A stretch of DNA of 64,000 nucleotides from Mitsuaria sp. WAJ17 (GCF_014174515.1 NZ_JACJUG010000014.1:62001-126000), one strand, 5' to 3'; shown: positions 9,113 through 19,037, counted from the stretch's first letter. A program made the numbers and translations. Notes: generated by a model from the letters alone, not told the origin.

Positions 9113-10711
9113 TCAACCGGCGGCGCGCATCATCAGCGCCGCCTTCTCGCCAATCACCATGCAGGGCGCATTCGTGTTGCCCCCAATGAGCGTGGGCATT
9201 ACGGAGGCATCCACCACGCGCAGGCCCTGCAGGCCGTGCACGCGCAGTTCGGCATCGACCACGGCCATGGCGTCGCGGCCCATGCGGCAGCTGCCAACGG
9301 GGTGGTAGACGGTGTCCACGCGGCGGCGCAGCAGGGCGCGGATCTCGTCGTCGGTGTGGGCCTGGGCCTGCCACAGCTCGCGGGTCCAGAAGGCGCGCAG
9401 CGAGGGCTGGCGCATGAGCTCGCGGCTGAGCTTGAAGCCTTCCATCAGCTCGTCCACATCGGCCGGGTTCGCCAGGAAGGCGGGATCGATCAGCGGGCGA
9501 TCCTCGATGCGCGGTCCGCTGAGTCGCACGCTGCCGCGGCTGCTGGGGCGCAGCAGGCACACATGGCAGGACAGGCCGTGGCCCAGGCCCAGTTCGCGGG
9601 CGTGGTCGTTCACCAGGGCCACGACGAAATGCAGCTGCACGTTGGGCAGGGCCAGGTCCGGGCGGGTCTTGAGGAAGCCGCCGCACTCGGCGAAGTTGGA
9701 GCTGATCATGCCCCGGCGCTCGCGCTGGTAGCGGACGATGCTCTTCGCGAGCCGCAGACCGCCCTTGAGCGAGATGCCCACGGTGTCCAGGCTCTCGCTG
9801 AGGTAGCCATGCACGAAGTCGGGGTGGTCCTGCAGGTTCTCGCCCACGCCGGGCAGGTGCTGGAGCACCGGGATGCCCAGGTCCTGCAGATGCGCGCCCG
9901 GACCGACGCCGGAGAGCATCAGCAGCTGCGGCGTCTGCAGCGCGCCCGCACTGAGCACCACTTCGCGCCGGGCCTGGATCTGCACGCGGGGGCCGCCCAG
10001 GCGGGTCTGCACGCCCACGGCCCGGCGGCCCTCGAAGACCACGCGCTCGACCTGCGCGCCGGTGATGACGCGCAGATTGGGTCGGTGGCGATTGGGCTCG
10101 ATGTAGGCCCGTGCGGCGCTCCAGCGCTCGCCCTCGTGCTGGGTGACCTGGTAGACGCCGATGCCTTCCTGGTCGTGGCCGTTGAAGTCATCGGTGATTT
10201 TCAGGCCCATGGCGCGGCCGGCGTCCAGCCAGGCCTGGTGCAGGGGGCTGTCGGTGCGCAGGTCGCTGACCTTCAGCGGACCGTCCTGGCCGTGCCAGGG
10301 GGCGCCCAGGCGCTCGTTGCACTCGTTCTTGATGAACAGGGGCAGCAGGTCCTCGAAGGACCAGCCGGGGTTGCCCAGGGCGGCCCAGTGGTCGTAGTCC
10401 GCCCGGTGGCCGCGGGCATAGACCATGGCATTGATGGCCGAGGAGCCGCCCAGGGCGCGACCGCGGGGCTGGTAGCCGCGGCGGCCGCCGAGGCCGGCCT
10501 GGGGTACGGTCTCGAAGGCCCAGTTGTTCAGCGATGTCGGGATCTGAAAGACGCCTGCGGTGGGCGTGTTCACCACCCAGCTGTCGCCGCGGCCGCCGGC
10601 CTCGATGAGCAGCACGTCCACCGAGGGGTCCTCGCTGAGGCGTGCCGCCAGGGCGCAGCCGGAGGAGCCGCCGCCGACGATCACGTAGTCATGGCTCTGG
10701 TCGAAGGTCAT
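9113..10711 (-). CDS. GMC-family FAD-dependent alcohol dehydrogenase (BetA-like)
   Basis: 532 residues. FAD-binding motif [17 protein letters not shown] at the N-terminus, with LLIEAGG next. GMC signatures [19 protein letters not shown] and [16 protein letters not shown] follow, and near the C-terminus come the catalytic His in [10 protein letters not shown] and [16 protein letters not shown]. The family oxidises choline, alkanols or polyols. The ATG at 10711 has AGGAG upstream; the longer frame to 10897 runs into the aldehyde dehydrogenase. Only 53 bases separate it from that gene, so an alcohol-to-aldehyde-to-acid route is likely. Confidence 0.92.
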   Translation of the reverse strand: MTFDQSHDYVIVGGGSSGCALAARLSEDPSVDVLLIEAGGRGDSWVVNTPTAGVFQIPTSLNNWAFETVPQAGLGGRRGYQPRGRALGGSSAINAMVYARGHRADYDHWAALGNPGWSFEDLLPLFIKNECNERLGAPWHGQDGPLKVSDLRTDSPLHQAWLDAGRAMGLKITDDFNGHDQEGIGVYQVTQHEGERWSAARAYIEPNRHRPNLRVITGAQVERVVFEGRRAVGVQTRLGGPRVQIQARREVVLSAGALQTPQLLMLSGVGPGAHLQDLGIPVLQHLPGVGENLQDHPDFVHGYLSESLDTVGISLKGGLRLAKSIVRYQRERRGMISSNFAECGGFLKTRPDLALPNVQLHFVVALVNDHARELGLGHGLSCHVCLLRPSSRGSVRLSGPRIEDRPLIDPAFLANPADVDELMEGFKLSRELMRQPSLRAFWTRELWQAQAHTDDEIRALLRRRVDTVYHPVGSCRMGRDAMAVVDAELRVHGLQGLRVVDASVMPTLIGGNTNAPCMVIGEKAALMMRAAG

Positions 10712-10733
10712 GCGCTGGCTCCTGTCGGGGCGT

Positions 10734-10748
10734 GGGGTCAGGTCTTGC
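10734..10748 (+). repeat. Dispersed 15-base repeat, copy A (exact)
   Basis: GGGGTCAGGTCTTGC in the short gap between the aldehyde dehydrogenase stop and the GMC start. Other copies in this window lie at 19742, 19974, 23285, 47673, 49948 and 52501, all in the same orientation. Confidence 0.75.
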
Positions 10749-10764
10749 CTGGATGCCCACAGGC

Positions 10765-12183
10765 TCAGGCGATCTTGCGCAGCAGGCCCAGGAGGGTCTT
10801 GAAGGTCTCGCCGTAGGGCGGCTGGAACAGCCGGGTGCCGGCGAAGCGGGACTGGACGAAGACGGGCTTGAGCTTGCTGAAGGTGTCGAAGCCCCATTCG
10901 CCGTGGTAAGCGCCCATGCCGCTGGAGCCCACGCCGCCGAAGGGCTGGGACTCCTGGCCCAGGTGCCAGATGCAGTCGTTGATGGTCACGCCGCCGGCAT
11001 GGGTCTGGCTGAGCACCTGCTCGCGCGCCCGGGCGTCCTCGCCGAAGAAGTAGAGGGCCAGGGGGCGGTCGCCGGCGTTCACCTGGGCGATGGCCTGGTC
11101 CAGGCTGTCATAGGGCAGGATGGGCAGGACGGGGCCGAAGATCTCCTCCTGCATCAGCTGCATAGAGGGCTTGGCGTCCAGCACCACATGGGGCGTGAGC
11201 TTGCGGCCGGCGCCGGGGTCCAGCTCCTGCGGATGGCTGGGCAGGAGCTCGGCGCCCTGGGCTCGGGCGTCGTCCAGCAGCTGCTGCAGGCGGGCACGGT
11301 GGCGGGGCGTGGCGATGCTGGTGTAGTCGGGGTTGGCGTGCACGGTGGGCACCATGCGGCGCCAGTGGCCCAGCACGGCCGCGGCCAGGGGGCGGACCAT
11401 GTCGCGCGGGGCCAGCACGTAGTCGGGGGCGACGCAGGTCTGGCCGGCGTTGAGCAGCTTGCCGTAGGCCAGGCGCGAGGCGCTGCGTTCCAGGTCGCAG
11501 CTGCGGTCGAAGATCGCCGGGGACTTGCCGCCCAGCTCCAGCGTGACCGGGGTGAGGTTCTTCGCGGCGGCCTGGGCCACATGGCGGCCGACGGCGGTGG
11601 AGCCGGTGAAGAAGAGGTGGTCGAAGGGCAGGGCGGAGAAGGCGCGGGCGAGCTCGGCGTCACCGGTCAGCACGGACATCTCTTCTGGGCTGAAGTGCTC
11701 GGCGACCATGCGGGCCATCAGGGCCGAGGTGGCGGGCGTCAGCTCCGAGGGCTTGATCATCACCCGGTTGCCGGCGGCCAGCGCGGCGATGGCCGGGCCG
11801 GTGGTCAGGTAGTAGGGGTAGTTCCAGGGCGCAATGATGCCGACCACGCCCAGGGGCTGTGGCATCAGCACATTGCTGCCGGGCATGAAGTGCAGGGCCG
11901 TGGGCATGCGGCGGGTCTTCATCCAGCCCCGCAGGTGCTTGATGGCATGCTCGGCGCCGGTGATGCTGGTGAAGACCTCGGCCAGCAGGGTCTCCTGGTG
12001 GGCGCGGTGGCCGAAGTCCTGCGCGATGGCCTCGCACAGCGCCTGCTCGTGCAGGCGCGTCATCGCGATGAGGCGCTGCAGGCGGTCCTTGCGCACCGCG
12101 AGCGTCGGCATCGGCTCGCGCGCATAGGCGGCGCGCTGCGTCTCGAAGGCCAGCTGCAGGGCTTCCTGGGTCGAATGTTCCAT
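10765..12183 (-). CDS. Coniferyl-aldehyde-type aldehyde dehydrogenase
   Basis: 472 residues, NAD(P)-dependent. Family marks: PLGVVGIIAPWNYPYYL, the coenzyme loop FFTGSTAVGRHVA, the general-base Glu in VTLELGGKSP, and the catalytic Cys in NAGQTCVAPDY. The short length and the ending ...GGVGSSGMGAYHG, then FSKLKPVF fit the coniferyl-aldehyde/fatty-aldehyde group rather than betaine aldehyde dehydrogenases. The start ATG has AGGAG seven bases upstream. It is first in an apparent two-gene unit with the GMC alcohol dehydrogenase. Substrates are likely long-chain or aromatic aldehydes (inference). Confidence 0.92.
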   Translation of the reverse strand: MEHSTQEALQLAFETQRAAYAREPMPTLAVRKDRLQRLIAMTRLHEQALCEAIAQDFGHRAHQETLLAEVFTSITGAEHAIKHLRGWMKTRRMPTALHFMPGSNVLMPQPLGVVGIIAPWNYPYYLTTGPAIAALAAGNRVMIKPSELTPATSALMARMVAEHFSPEEMSVLTGDAELARAFSALPFDHLFFTGSTAVGRHVAQAAAKNLTPVTLELGGKSPAIFDRSCDLERSASRLAYGKLLNAGQTCVAPDYVLAPRDMVRPLAAAVLGHWRRMVPTVHANPDYTSIATPRHRARLQQLLDDARAQGAELLPSHPQELDPGAGRKLTPHVVLDAKPSMQLMQEEIFGPVLPILPYDSLDQAIAQVNAGDRPLALYFFGEDARAREQVLSQTHAGGVTINDCIWHLGQESQPFGGVGSSGMGAYHGEWGFDTFSKLKPVFVQSRFAGTRLFQPPYGETFKTLLGLLRKIA

Positions 12184-12533
12184 GGCGGTGTGTCTCCTGC
12201 CGCGAGGCTAAGCCCAAACGGCGGCACCACCAAGCGTGGCGACCCTCGCCTAGAGAAGCCCGTCTAGTCGCGGAGGTGACAGGGGCCGCTGCGGCGCTGA
12301 GCGGCGCCGCCTACCCACGGCTCTCGCATGTCATGGACTGAGCATCGCCGGGACGCGGGGGGCACGATTGCTCCATGTCCCCCGCCGTCGCCTGCGGCGC
12401 CGGCTCCTCCTTTACTTCCGCAATCGCGCCCCCCGCATCCCGGCTCCAGCATCACTGAGTGCAGGCCCGCTGGCTGAAGTGCTGCATCGTTGCGAGCGCG
12501 TATCGCGAGCTGCCCCTCCCTATGCGAGAGCCC

Positions 12534-12570
12534 AAAAGAAGAAGCCCACCGGTGCAAGCCGGTGGGCTTC
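12534..12570 (-). terminator. Rho-independent terminator for purH
   Basis: A perfect 12-base inverted repeat (GAAGCCCACCGG / CCGGTGGGCTTC) with a six-base loop. On the minus strand it is followed by TTCTTTTGGG, a T-rich tail. It lies about 135 bases past the purH stop on the same strand. The remainder of the 520-base gap (12184-12704) holds only this terminator and two palindromic elements. Confidence 0.8.
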
Positions 12571-12616
12571 GTTCAGAGCGACGCCTGCGGATCCGGCTCT
12601 GCCGGGCCGTCAGGCG

Positions 12617-12700
12617 TGCCCCCTGAGGGGGCCGGCGGAGCCGGTAGGGGGAGAGTCAGTCCACCCCCTCGAGGGGGCCGGCGAAGCCGGTAGGGGGGGA
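12617..12700. repeat. Two tandem C/G-rich palindromic elements
   Basis: Two copies (12617-12655 and 12662-12700) of one pattern: CCCCCT or CCCCCTC, then GAGGGGG, then the hairpin CCGGC-GRA-GCCGG, then TAGGGGG. The second copy ends four bases from the purH stop codon. A third, more divergent copy lies at 33859-33899, also next to a stop codon. They can fold into two alternative hairpins and may work as terminators or mRNA 3' stabilisers. Confidence 0.75.
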
Positions 12701-12704
12701 GCCT

Positions 12705-14285
12705 TCAGTGCCTAAAGTGGCGCACGCCCGTGAACACCATCGCCACGCCGCGCTCGTTGGCGGCGGCAATCACTTCCTCGTCACGCATGGAGCCGCCCGG
12801 CTGGATCACGCAGCTCGCGCCGGCATCGGCCAGCACGTCCAGACCGTCGCGGAAGGGGAAGAAGGCATCGCTCGCCACGACGGAACCCTTCAGGTCCAGG
12901 CTGGCGTTGGCGGCCTTGATGGCGGCGATCTTGGTGGAGTCCACGCGGCTCATCTGGCCGGCGCCCACGCCCAGGGTCATGCCACCGCCGCAGAAGACGA
13001 TGGCATTGCTCTTGACGTACTGGGCCACGGTCCAGGCGAACATCAGGTCATCGAGCTGCTGGGCCGTGGGCTGCAGGGCGGTCACGACCTTGAGGTCGGA
13101 CTTCTGCAGGAAGTGGTTGTCGGCGCTCTGCAGCAGCAGGCCCGAGCCGATGCGCTTGCTGTCGCCCAGGTTGCGGCCCTGCAGCCACGGCGTTTCGCCG
13201 CCCGGTGGCAGGGCGATTTCCATCAGGCGGACGTTGACCTTGCTCTTGAAGATCTCGCGGGCCTCGGCCGTGAAGCCGGGGGCCATCAGCACCTCGACGA
13301 ACTGCTTGGACACCAGCTCGGCGGCCGCGCCGTCCACCTCGCGGTTGAAGGCAATGATGCCGCCGAAGGCGCTGGTCGGGTCGGTCTTGAAGGCCTTGGC
13401 ATAGGCCTCGGCCGGCGTCGCGGCCACAGCCACGCCGCAGGGGTTGGCGTGCTTGACGATCACGCAGGCCGGGGTGCTGAAGGACTTCACGCATTCCCAG
13501 GCGGCATCTGCATCGGCGATGTTGTTGTAGGACAGCTCCTTGCCCTGCAGCTGCTTGCCCGTGACGATCGATCCGGGCGCGGGGAAGAGGTCGCGGTACA
13601 GCGCGGCGGTCTGGTGGCTGTTCTCGCCGTAGCGCAGGTCCTGCACCTTCACGAAGGTGCTGTTCATCTGCGCGGGGTAGGCGGCTAGGCTGCCGTCGTC
13701 CTGGCGGGCGCTGAGGTAGTTGCTGATCGCGGCGTCGTACTGGGCGATGCGGTTGAAGGCGGCCACGCTGTAGGCGAAGCGCGTCTTGTCGCTGGTCTTG
13801 CCGTGGGCCTTGAGCTCGTCCAGCACGCCGGCGTACTGGCTGGCGTCGGTCAGCACGGTGACGTCCTTCCAGTTCTTGGCGGCGCTGCGCACCATGGCCG
13901 GGCCGCCGATGTCGATGTTCTCGATGGCGTCTTCCAGCGTGCAGCCTGCCTTGGCCACGGTGGCTTCAAAGGGGTAGAGGTTGACGGCCAGGATATCGAT
14001 GGTGGCGATGCCGTGGTCGGCCAGGGCCTTCATGTGCTCGGGCAGGTCACGGCGGGCCAGCAGGCCGCCGTGGATCTTGGGGTGCAGGGTCTTGACGCGA
14101 CCATCCAGCATCTCGGGGAAGCCGGTGTGGTCCGCGACTTCCGTGACCGGCAGGCCGGCGTCGGCCAGCAGCTTGGCGGTGCCGCCGGTGGAGAGCAGGC
14201 GCACGTTCAGGGCGTGCAGGGCCTTGGCGAAATCGACGATGCCGGTCTTGTCGGACACGGAGATCAGGGCAGTCAGTTGCGTCAT
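12705..14285 (-). CDS. purH: Bifunctional AICAR transformylase/IMP cyclohydrolase PurH
   Basis: 526 residues, the normal length. The N-terminal IMP cyclohydrolase domain starts [18 protein letters not shown], with [11 protein letters not shown] and [18 protein letters not shown]. The C-terminal AICAR transformylase domain has [15 protein letters not shown] and the catalytic Lys-His in [11 protein letters not shown], and ends near [19 protein letters not shown]. It catalyses the last two steps of IMP synthesis. It is downstream of fis (49-base gap) on the same strand, in the usual dusB-fis-purH order. Confidence 0.97.
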   Translation of the reverse strand: MTQLTALISVSDKTGIVDFAKALHALNVRLLSTGGTAKLLADAGLPVTEVADHTGFPEMLDGRVKTLHPKIHGGLLARRDLPEHMKALADHGIATIDILAVNLYPFEATVAKAGCTLEDAIENIDIGGPAMVRSAAKNWKDVTVLTDASQYAGVLDELKAHGKTSDKTRFAYSVAAFNRIAQYDAAISNYLSARQDDGSLAAYPAQMNSTFVKVQDLRYGENSHQTAALYRDLFPAPGSIVTGKQLQGKELSYNNIADADAAWECVKSFSTPACVIVKHANPCGVAVAATPAEAYAKAFKTDPTSAFGGIIAFNREVDGAAAELVSKQFVEVLMAPGFTAEAREIFKSKVNVRLMEIALPPGGETPWLQGRNLGDSKRIGSGLLLQSADNHFLQKSDLKVVTALQPTAQQLDDLMFAWTVAQYVKSNAIVFCGGGMTLGVGAGQMSRVDSTKIAAIKAANASLDLKGSVVASDAFFPFRDGLDVLADAGASCVIQPGGSMRDEEVIAAANERGVAMVFTGVRHFRH

Positions 14286-14334
14286 GGTGGACTCGGGATG
14301 GTGGGGATTCGGTGGAGCAGGGCGGCCCCCGCGC

Positions 14335-14568
14335 TCAGAGCAGCTCGTGGTCGCTGAGCTTGCGGCGCAGGGTGTTGCGGTTGATGCCCAGCCATTCGGC
14401 GGCCTTGCTCTGGTTGCCGTCGGCCTTGGCCATCACGACTTCCAGCAGGGGCTTCTCGACCAGCTTGATCAGCATGTCGTGCATGGAGTGAGGGACCTCG
14501 CCGTCGAGGTCGCGGAAGTAGGCCTCGAGGTTCTCGCGGATGCACTGGTCGATGGGTTTGGGCGTCAT
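14335..14568 (-). CDS. fis: DNA-binding protein Fis
   Basis: 77 residues, typical of the short betaproteobacterial Fis. The C-terminal helix-turn-helix reads [20 protein letters not shown], and the preceding helices ([19 protein letters not shown]) form the dimer core. Fis bends DNA and regulates rRNA promoters, recombination and growth-phase genes. Its ATG overlaps the dusB stop (ATGA), a coupling also known from enterobacteria, where dusB-fis is one operon. That overlap fixes the start, although the frame stays open much further upstream. Confidence 0.95.
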   Translation of the reverse strand: MTPKPIDQCIRENLEAYFRDLDGEVPHSMHDMLIKLVEKPLLEVVMAKADGNQSKAAEWLGINRNTLRRKLSDHELL

Positions 14569-15647
14569 GCCAATAGCCTTTGTTCTTCTGCGTCGTCGTC
14601 GTTGGCCGCGTCCAGGGCGGGCGGGAGGTAGGGCAGGCGCTCGTGCTGGTCGGCCAGGGCGGCAAACCAGTCGGAGAGGGCCTGGACCTGCGCCTCGCAG
14701 CTGTCCAGCCGGTTCATGGCCTGGCGGAAATCCTCCCCGCCAGGCAAGGCCTTCACGGCCCAGGCGATGTGCTTGCGCGCGCTGCGCATGCCGCTGTCGC
14801 TGCCGTAGAGGCTGTAGTGGTCCTGCAGATGCTCCAACAGCCAGTCGCGCGCCTCCAGCACGCGCGGGGCGGGCAGGTGCTCGCCGGTGGCCAGGAAGTG
14901 GGCGATCTCGCGGAAGATCCAGGGGCGGCCCTGCGCCGCACGGCCCACCATCAGCGCATCGGCGCCGGTGTGCTGCAGCACCTGCAGGGCCTTCTCGGGG
15001 CTGTCGATGTCGCCGTTGGCGACCACCGGGATGCCCACCGCCGCCTTGACGGTGCGCAGGGTGTCGTACTCGGCCAGGCCCTTGTAGCCTTGCTCGCGGG
15101 TGCGGCCGTGGATGGTCAGCATCGCGATGCCGGCGTCCTCCGCCATGCGGGCCAGGGTGAGTGCGTTGCGGGCCTCGGCGCTCCAGCCGGTGCGCATCTT
15201 CAGCGTCACGGGCACGTCGAAAGGCCGGCAGGCCTCGACTACCGCGCGCACGATCTCCGCGGCCAGGGGCTCGTTCTGCATCAGGGCAGAGCCGGCCCAC
15301 TTGTTGCAGACTTTCTTGGCGGGGCAGCCCATGTTGATGTCGATGATCTGGGCGCCGCGCTGGATGTTGTAGACGGCCGCCTCGGCCATCATCTGCGCCT
15401 CGGTGCCGGCGATCTGCACGGCGATGGGGGCAGTCTCGCCTTCGTGGTTGGCGCGGCGCGAGGTCTTGAGACTGTTCCAGAGGTCCTTGCGCGAGGTCAC
15501 CATCTCGGAGACAGCGTAGCCCGCGCCCAGGCGCTTGCACAGCATGCGAAAGGGGCGGTCCGTCACTCCGGCCATGGGTGCCACGAACAGAGGGTTCGGC
15601 AGCACATGGGCGCCTAGCCGCAGCGGTGTGGGCAAGGGGGAGGGCAT
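14565..15647 (-). CDS. dusB: tRNA-dihydrouridine synthase B
   Basis: 360 residues, an FMN-dependent TIM barrel. FVAPMAGVTDRPFR at the N-terminus, the catalytic Cys in INMGCPAKKVCNKWAGSAL, TLKMRTGW, TIHGRTREQGYKG, VVANGDID and DALMVGRAAQGRPW give an almost complete set of Dus signatures. It reduces uridine in the tRNA D-loop. It is first gene of dusB-fis-purH, with a good promoter 36 bases upstream of the ATG. Confidence 0.96.
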   Translation of the reverse strand: MPSPLPTPLRLGAHVLPNPLFVAPMAGVTDRPFRMLCKRLGAGYAVSEMVTSRKDLWNSLKTSRRANHEGETAPIAVQIAGTEAQMMAEAAVYNIQRGAQIIDINMGCPAKKVCNKWAGSALMQNEPLAAEIVRAVVEACRPFDVPVTLKMRTGWSAEARNALTLARMAEDAGIAMLTIHGRTREQGYKGLAEYDTLRTVKAAVGIPVVANGDIDSPEKALQVLQHTGADALMVGRAAQGRPWIFREIAHFLATGEHLPAPRVLEARDWLLEHLQDHYSLYGSDSGMRSARKHIAWAVKALPGGEDFRQAMNRLDSCEAQVQALSDWFAALADQHERLPYLPPALDAANDDDAEEQRLLA

Positions 15648-15682
15648 GGGAGGGGCGGGCGGCTGCTCAAAAAAGAGGCAAT

Positions 15683-15710
15683 ATTATAACGCCTGCCACT
15701 CCAGCAAGCC
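15683..15710 (-). promoter_or_regulatory. Probable sigma-70 promoter of dusB-fis-purH
   Basis: On the minus strand a perfect TATAAT (15683-15688) is preceded, 16 bases upstream, by GGCTTG (15705-15710). The -10 box is 35 bases before the dusB ATG, and the region is AT-rich against a GC-rich background. Confidence 0.65.
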
Positions 15711-15813
15711 GCGCGGGGGTGAGAGCCGGTCCGGCTTGAGACCCCGCGGCTGACGTTCACCGCGCAAAGCTTCACGCCCGCACGGGCCGGTGGGGCTCAC
15801 GCGCGCATCGCGG

Positions 15814-16629
15814 TCATTGCGCCGGCACGTTTTGCTTGCGCCAGAGCTGAATGGACTGGCTGATCCAGTCGTTCATCTGCGTGGTCCTGGAGAGCTTGTA
15901 GACGGCCCGCGCCAGCTTGCCGCGCAGCTCGGGCGTGTTGCAGGCCGACTTGTGCGAGAGCGTCAGGTACAGCGGCTCCTTGGCCACGGCGCCCTCCAGC
16001 TGCTTGATGTCGGTGATGGCCATCTTGGCCAGGAAGGCGTCGCCGGGGCTGTCCTCGTAGACCAGGTAGTCGGCGCGGCCCTTCTGCAGGATCTGGATGG
16101 CCTGCTCCAGGCTGGCCACCTGCGTGATCCTGAGGTTCTCGCGGGCGTAGCGGTCGAACTCTTCGCCGAAGCTGTTGTTGATCACGGTGACGCCCTGGCG
16201 GCCTTGCAGGTCACCCCACTTGCGGTACTTGAGCTTGCTGCCGTCCTTGGTCCAGACCGCCGAGCGGGTGTCGCGGAAGGGCGGGTGGAAGTAGTCCATG
16301 TATTCGGTGCGCGGCACCGTGAAGAAGGCGCCGGCGATGAGATCGACCTTGCCGGCCCGGACCTCCTCCTGCACGCGGCCCCAGGGGCCCACGTAGCGCA
16401 CCTCGATGGGGATGCCGATCTCCTTGGAGAGCCACTGCATCATCTCGGCATTGGCCCCGACCAGCTTGCTTTCGTCTTCCGGGGCGCGCCACAGATAGGG
16501 CGGGTATTGCGGGTTGCCGGAGGCCAGCAGGTGCTTGCAACCCTCCTGTGCCATGGCTGGGTGGACCAGACCCAGTGCCGAGCTCAGGACTCCCAAACAG
16601 ACGAACCCAGTCCTTGTGAATTTCAGCAT
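15814..16629 (-). CDS. Periplasmic amino-acid-type substrate-binding protein
   Basis: 271 residues: signal peptide ending ALGLVHPAMAQ, then a family-3 solute-binding fold (LLASGNPQYPPYLW, GANAEMMQWLSKEIGIPIEV, GKVDLIAGAFFTVPRTEYMDYF). The opening 'ASGNPQYPPY' and the RTEYMDYF segment are typical of polar-amino-acid binding proteins. No permease or ATPase gene is adjacent, so it is an orphan binding protein or a sensor-like member. GAGGTCAC precedes the ATG. It lies upstream of dusB on the same strand but has its own gap of 166 bases. Confidence 0.85.
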   Translation of the reverse strand: MLKFTRTGFVCLGVLSSALGLVHPAMAQEGCKHLLASGNPQYPPYLWRAPEDESKLVGANAEMMQWLSKEIGIPIEVRYVGPWGRVQEEVRAGKVDLIAGAFFTVPRTEYMDYFHPPFRDTRSAVWTKDGSKLKYRKWGDLQGRQGVTVINNSFGEEFDRYARENLRITQVASLEQAIQILQKGRADYLVYEDSPGDAFLAKMAITDIKQLEGAVAKEPLYLTLSHKSACNTPELRGKLARAVYKLSRTTQMNDWISQSIQLWRKQNVPAQ

Positions 16630-16782
16630 TGCCCGTGACCTCTTTGATGGCCAAGCCCGGACGAGGTCGTATCGACCCTGATCCAGTTGTGCGCTCCCTG
16701 AACCACTGAGTGTGCATGCCTTCCGTCATGGGTGCAACCCGACAGGACAAGGAATTGTGGTGTCCCTCGCATAATGGTCCGC

Positions 16783-17277
16783 ATGGAGCAATCGATGATG
16801 GATGCGCTGGCCGCCGTGCTGGCTTTTTTTTCCCTGCCGAAGGTCGGCCTGCCGGCAATCTTCGTGATCGCTCTGGTGTCGGCCACGCTGCTGCCGCTGG
16901 GGTCGGAACCGGCGGTGCTGGCCCTGGTCAAGCTGGAGCCCAGCCTGTTCTGGCCGGCCGTGCTGGTGGCCACGGCGGGCAACACCATCGGCGGGGCCAT
17001 CACCTGGGGCATGGGCTACGGCGCCGAGCGGCTCTACGAGGAGCGCGCCCACCACAGCCCGGCCAACAAGGCCCTGCGCTGGCTGGAGCGCTTCGGCCCC
17101 CGTGCCTGCCTGCTGAGCTGGCTGCCCTTGGTGGGCGATCCGCTGTGCGCGGTGGCCGGCTGGCTGAAGCTGCCTTTCTGGCCTTGCCTGCTCTACATGG
17201 GCATCGGCAAGTTCCTGCGCTACCTCTGCATGACGGCCCTGCTGCTGTGGGTTTTCCCGGGCCAATGGGGCGCTTGA
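16783..17277 (+). CDS. YqaA/DedA-like (SNARE-associated) membrane protein
   Basis: 164 residues with several membrane segments. LPAIFVIALVSATLLPLGSEP opens the VTT-type domain. NTIGGAITWGMGYG and the R-x-x-x-P-like section FGPRACLLSWLPLVGDPLC follow, which is the YqaA branch of the DedA superfamily. Members are linked to membrane-lipid flipping and envelope homeostasis. The start is uncertain: ATGs occur at 16774, 16783, 16795 and 16798, and a CATAAT box directly before 16774 suggests a start near 16783. It is divergent from the binding-protein gene. Confidence 0.8.
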   Translation: MEQSMMDALAAVLAFFSLPKVGLPAIFVIALVSATLLPLGSEPAVLALVKLEPSLFWPAVLVATAGNTIGGAITWGMGYGAERLYEERAHHSPANKALRWLERFGPRACLLSWLPLVGDPLCAVAGWLKLPFWPCLLYMGIGKFLRYLCMTALLLWVFPGQWGA

Positions 17278-17406
17278 TGCGGCTCAAAGGCGGCCACAAT
17301 CGCAGCCACGAGTGGCCGGCAGCCTGGCTGCCGCCGGCTGGGCGTCGAGGAAACGCCCTTTCATGAGTGACGACCGCCCCGGCGTCGTCGGACAAGAGAC
17401 AAGACC

Positions 17407-18894
17407 ATGAGCAAGACCGCCTACGAAACGCTGTGCGCCCGCCACGTGCGCATGTACCGCCTCTCCCACCTGCATTCGATCGCGTCCTGGGACCAGTCCG
17501 CCAACATGCCGTCCAAGGGCAACGAGGCCCGCTCGCTGGCGCTGGCCGAGATGGGCGGCCTGCTGCACCAACTCGCGACCGAGCCCGAGCTGCAGCGCCT
17601 TCTGGAAGCTGCCTCACAGGAGGACCTGGACGAAGTCGAACGCGCCAATCTGCGCGAGATGCAGCGCGCCTGGCGCGCCAGCAATGCGCTGCCGCAGTCC
17701 CTGGTGGAGGCCAAGAGCCTGGCCAACTCGCGCTGCGAGCACGCCTGGCGCAGCCAGCGCCCCGCCAATGATTGGGCGGGCTATGCCGAGAACCTGCGCG
17801 AGGTCGTGCGCCTGGCCCGTGAAGAGGCGCGCTGCCTTTCGGCGGTGACAGGTCTTGCCCCCTACGACGCCCTCATGGACCAGTACGAGCCCGGCATGCG
17901 CTCGGTCGAAGTCGATCGCGTTTTCGGCGACCTGCGCCAGTGGCTGCCCGGCCTGATCCGCGACGTGCTGGCCAAGCAGTCCCGCGAGGGCGTGACCCGC
18001 CCCGTGCCGCCCTTCTCGCAGGCGGCGCAAAAGGCCCTGGGCCACGACGCCATGCAGCTGATGGGCTTCGACTTCGAGGCTGGCCGCCTGGACGAGAGCG
18101 CCCACCCCTTCTGCGGCGGCGTGCCCGAGGATGTGCGCATGACCACGCGCTACCGCGAGGACGACTTCCTGCCCAGCCTGATGGGCACCATCCATGAAAC
18201 CGGCCACGGCCGCTATGAGCAGAACCTGCGCCGCGACTGGCTGGGTCTGCCCATCGCCAACGCCCGCTCCATGGGCCTGCACGAGAGCCAGAGCCTGTCC
18301 TTCGAGATGCAGCTGGGCAGCCATCCCGGCTTTGCCGGTCTGCTGCGCCCCCTGCTGCTGAAGCACCTGGGCGATCAGCCGGCCTTCGAGGGCGGGAATC
18401 TGCACCGCCTGCTGACCCGCGTGAAGCCGGGCTATATCCGCGTTGATGCCGACGAGGTCACCTATCCGGCCCATGTCATCCTGCGCTACGAGATCGAGCG
18501 CCCGCTGATCGACGGGCAGATCGAGGTAGACGATATCCCTGCGCTGTGGGACGCCAAGATGCAGGAGTTGCTGGGTCTGGACACCCGTGGCAACTTCACG
18601 GACGGCCCCATGCAGGACGTGCACTGGGGCGCCGGCCTCTTCGGCTACTTCCCCTGCTACACCCTGGGCGCCATGTACGCCGCCCAGTTCTTCGCCGCCA
18701 TGCGCCGCGAGACCCCAGACCTGGATGCCCGCATCGCTCGCGGTGAGCTGGGCCTGGTCTTCGACTGGCTGCGCAGCCGCATCTGGAACGAGGGCAGCCG
18801 CTGGGAGACGCCTGAGCTGGTGCGCCGCGCCAGCGGCGAGCCGCTCAACCCGGCCCATTTCCAGGCCCATCTGCGCGCCCGCTACCTCGGCTGA
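17407..18894 (+). CDS. Thermostable-type carboxypeptidase, family M32
   Basis: 495 residues, the usual M32 length. The zinc site is the HExxH motif in TIHETGHGRYEQN, followed by the downstream Glu in GLHESQSLSFEMQ. RVKPGYIRVDADEVTYPAHVILRYEIE and DVHWGAGLFGYFPCYTLGAMYA are the other highly conserved M32 segments. The enzyme removes C-terminal residues from peptides in the cytoplasm. A strong terminator follows the stop. Confidence 0.95.
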   Translation: MSKTAYETLCARHVRMYRLSHLHSIASWDQSANMPSKGNEARSLALAEMGGLLHQLATEPELQRLLEAASQEDLDEVERANLREMQRAWRASNALPQSLVEAKSLANSRCEHAWRSQRPANDWAGYAENLREVVRLAREEARCLSAVTGLAPYDALMDQYEPGMRSVEVDRVFGDLRQWLPGLIRDVLAKQSREGVTRPVPPFSQAAQKALGHDAMQLMGFDFEAGRLDESAHPFCGGVPEDVRMTTRYREDDFLPSLMGTIHETGHGRYEQNLRRDWLGLPIANARSMGLHESQSLSFEMQLGSHPGFAGLLRPLLLKHLGDQPAFEGGNLHRLLTRVKPGYIRVDADEVTYPAHVILRYEIERPLIDGQIEVDDIPALWDAKMQELLGLDTRGNFTDGPMQDVHWGAGLFGYFPCYTLGAMYAAQFFAAMRRETPDLDARIARGELGLVFDWLRSRIWNEGSRWETPELVRRASGEPLNPAHFQAHLRARYLG

Positions 18895-18914
18895 AGGCGG
18901 CGCACCCGGAAACA

Positions 18915-18950
18915 AGAAGAGGCCCGTTGGGGCCTCTTCTCGCTTCTTCT
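18915..18950 (+). terminator. Rho-independent terminator after the M32 carboxypeptidase
   Basis: An 11-base perfect stem (AGAAGAGGCCC / GGGCCTCTTCT) with a GTTG loop, then a T-rich CGCTTCTTCT. Because the stem is A-rich on its left side it may also serve the PEP-CTERM gene that ends at 19038 on the other strand. Confidence 0.85.
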
Positions 18951-19037
18951 AATGGAACAGCAGCGCGGGGCTGCGGGGTGGCGGGTACGGGCCCGCTCGG
19001 TTTTTCAACGACGTCGCTTCTTGAATTCGTCCCGGGC

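Noticed and set aside
12541-12570. attC-like or transposon inverted repeat
   Set aside because: The 12-base dyad with a T-rich minus-strand tail placed after purH is better explained as a terminator.
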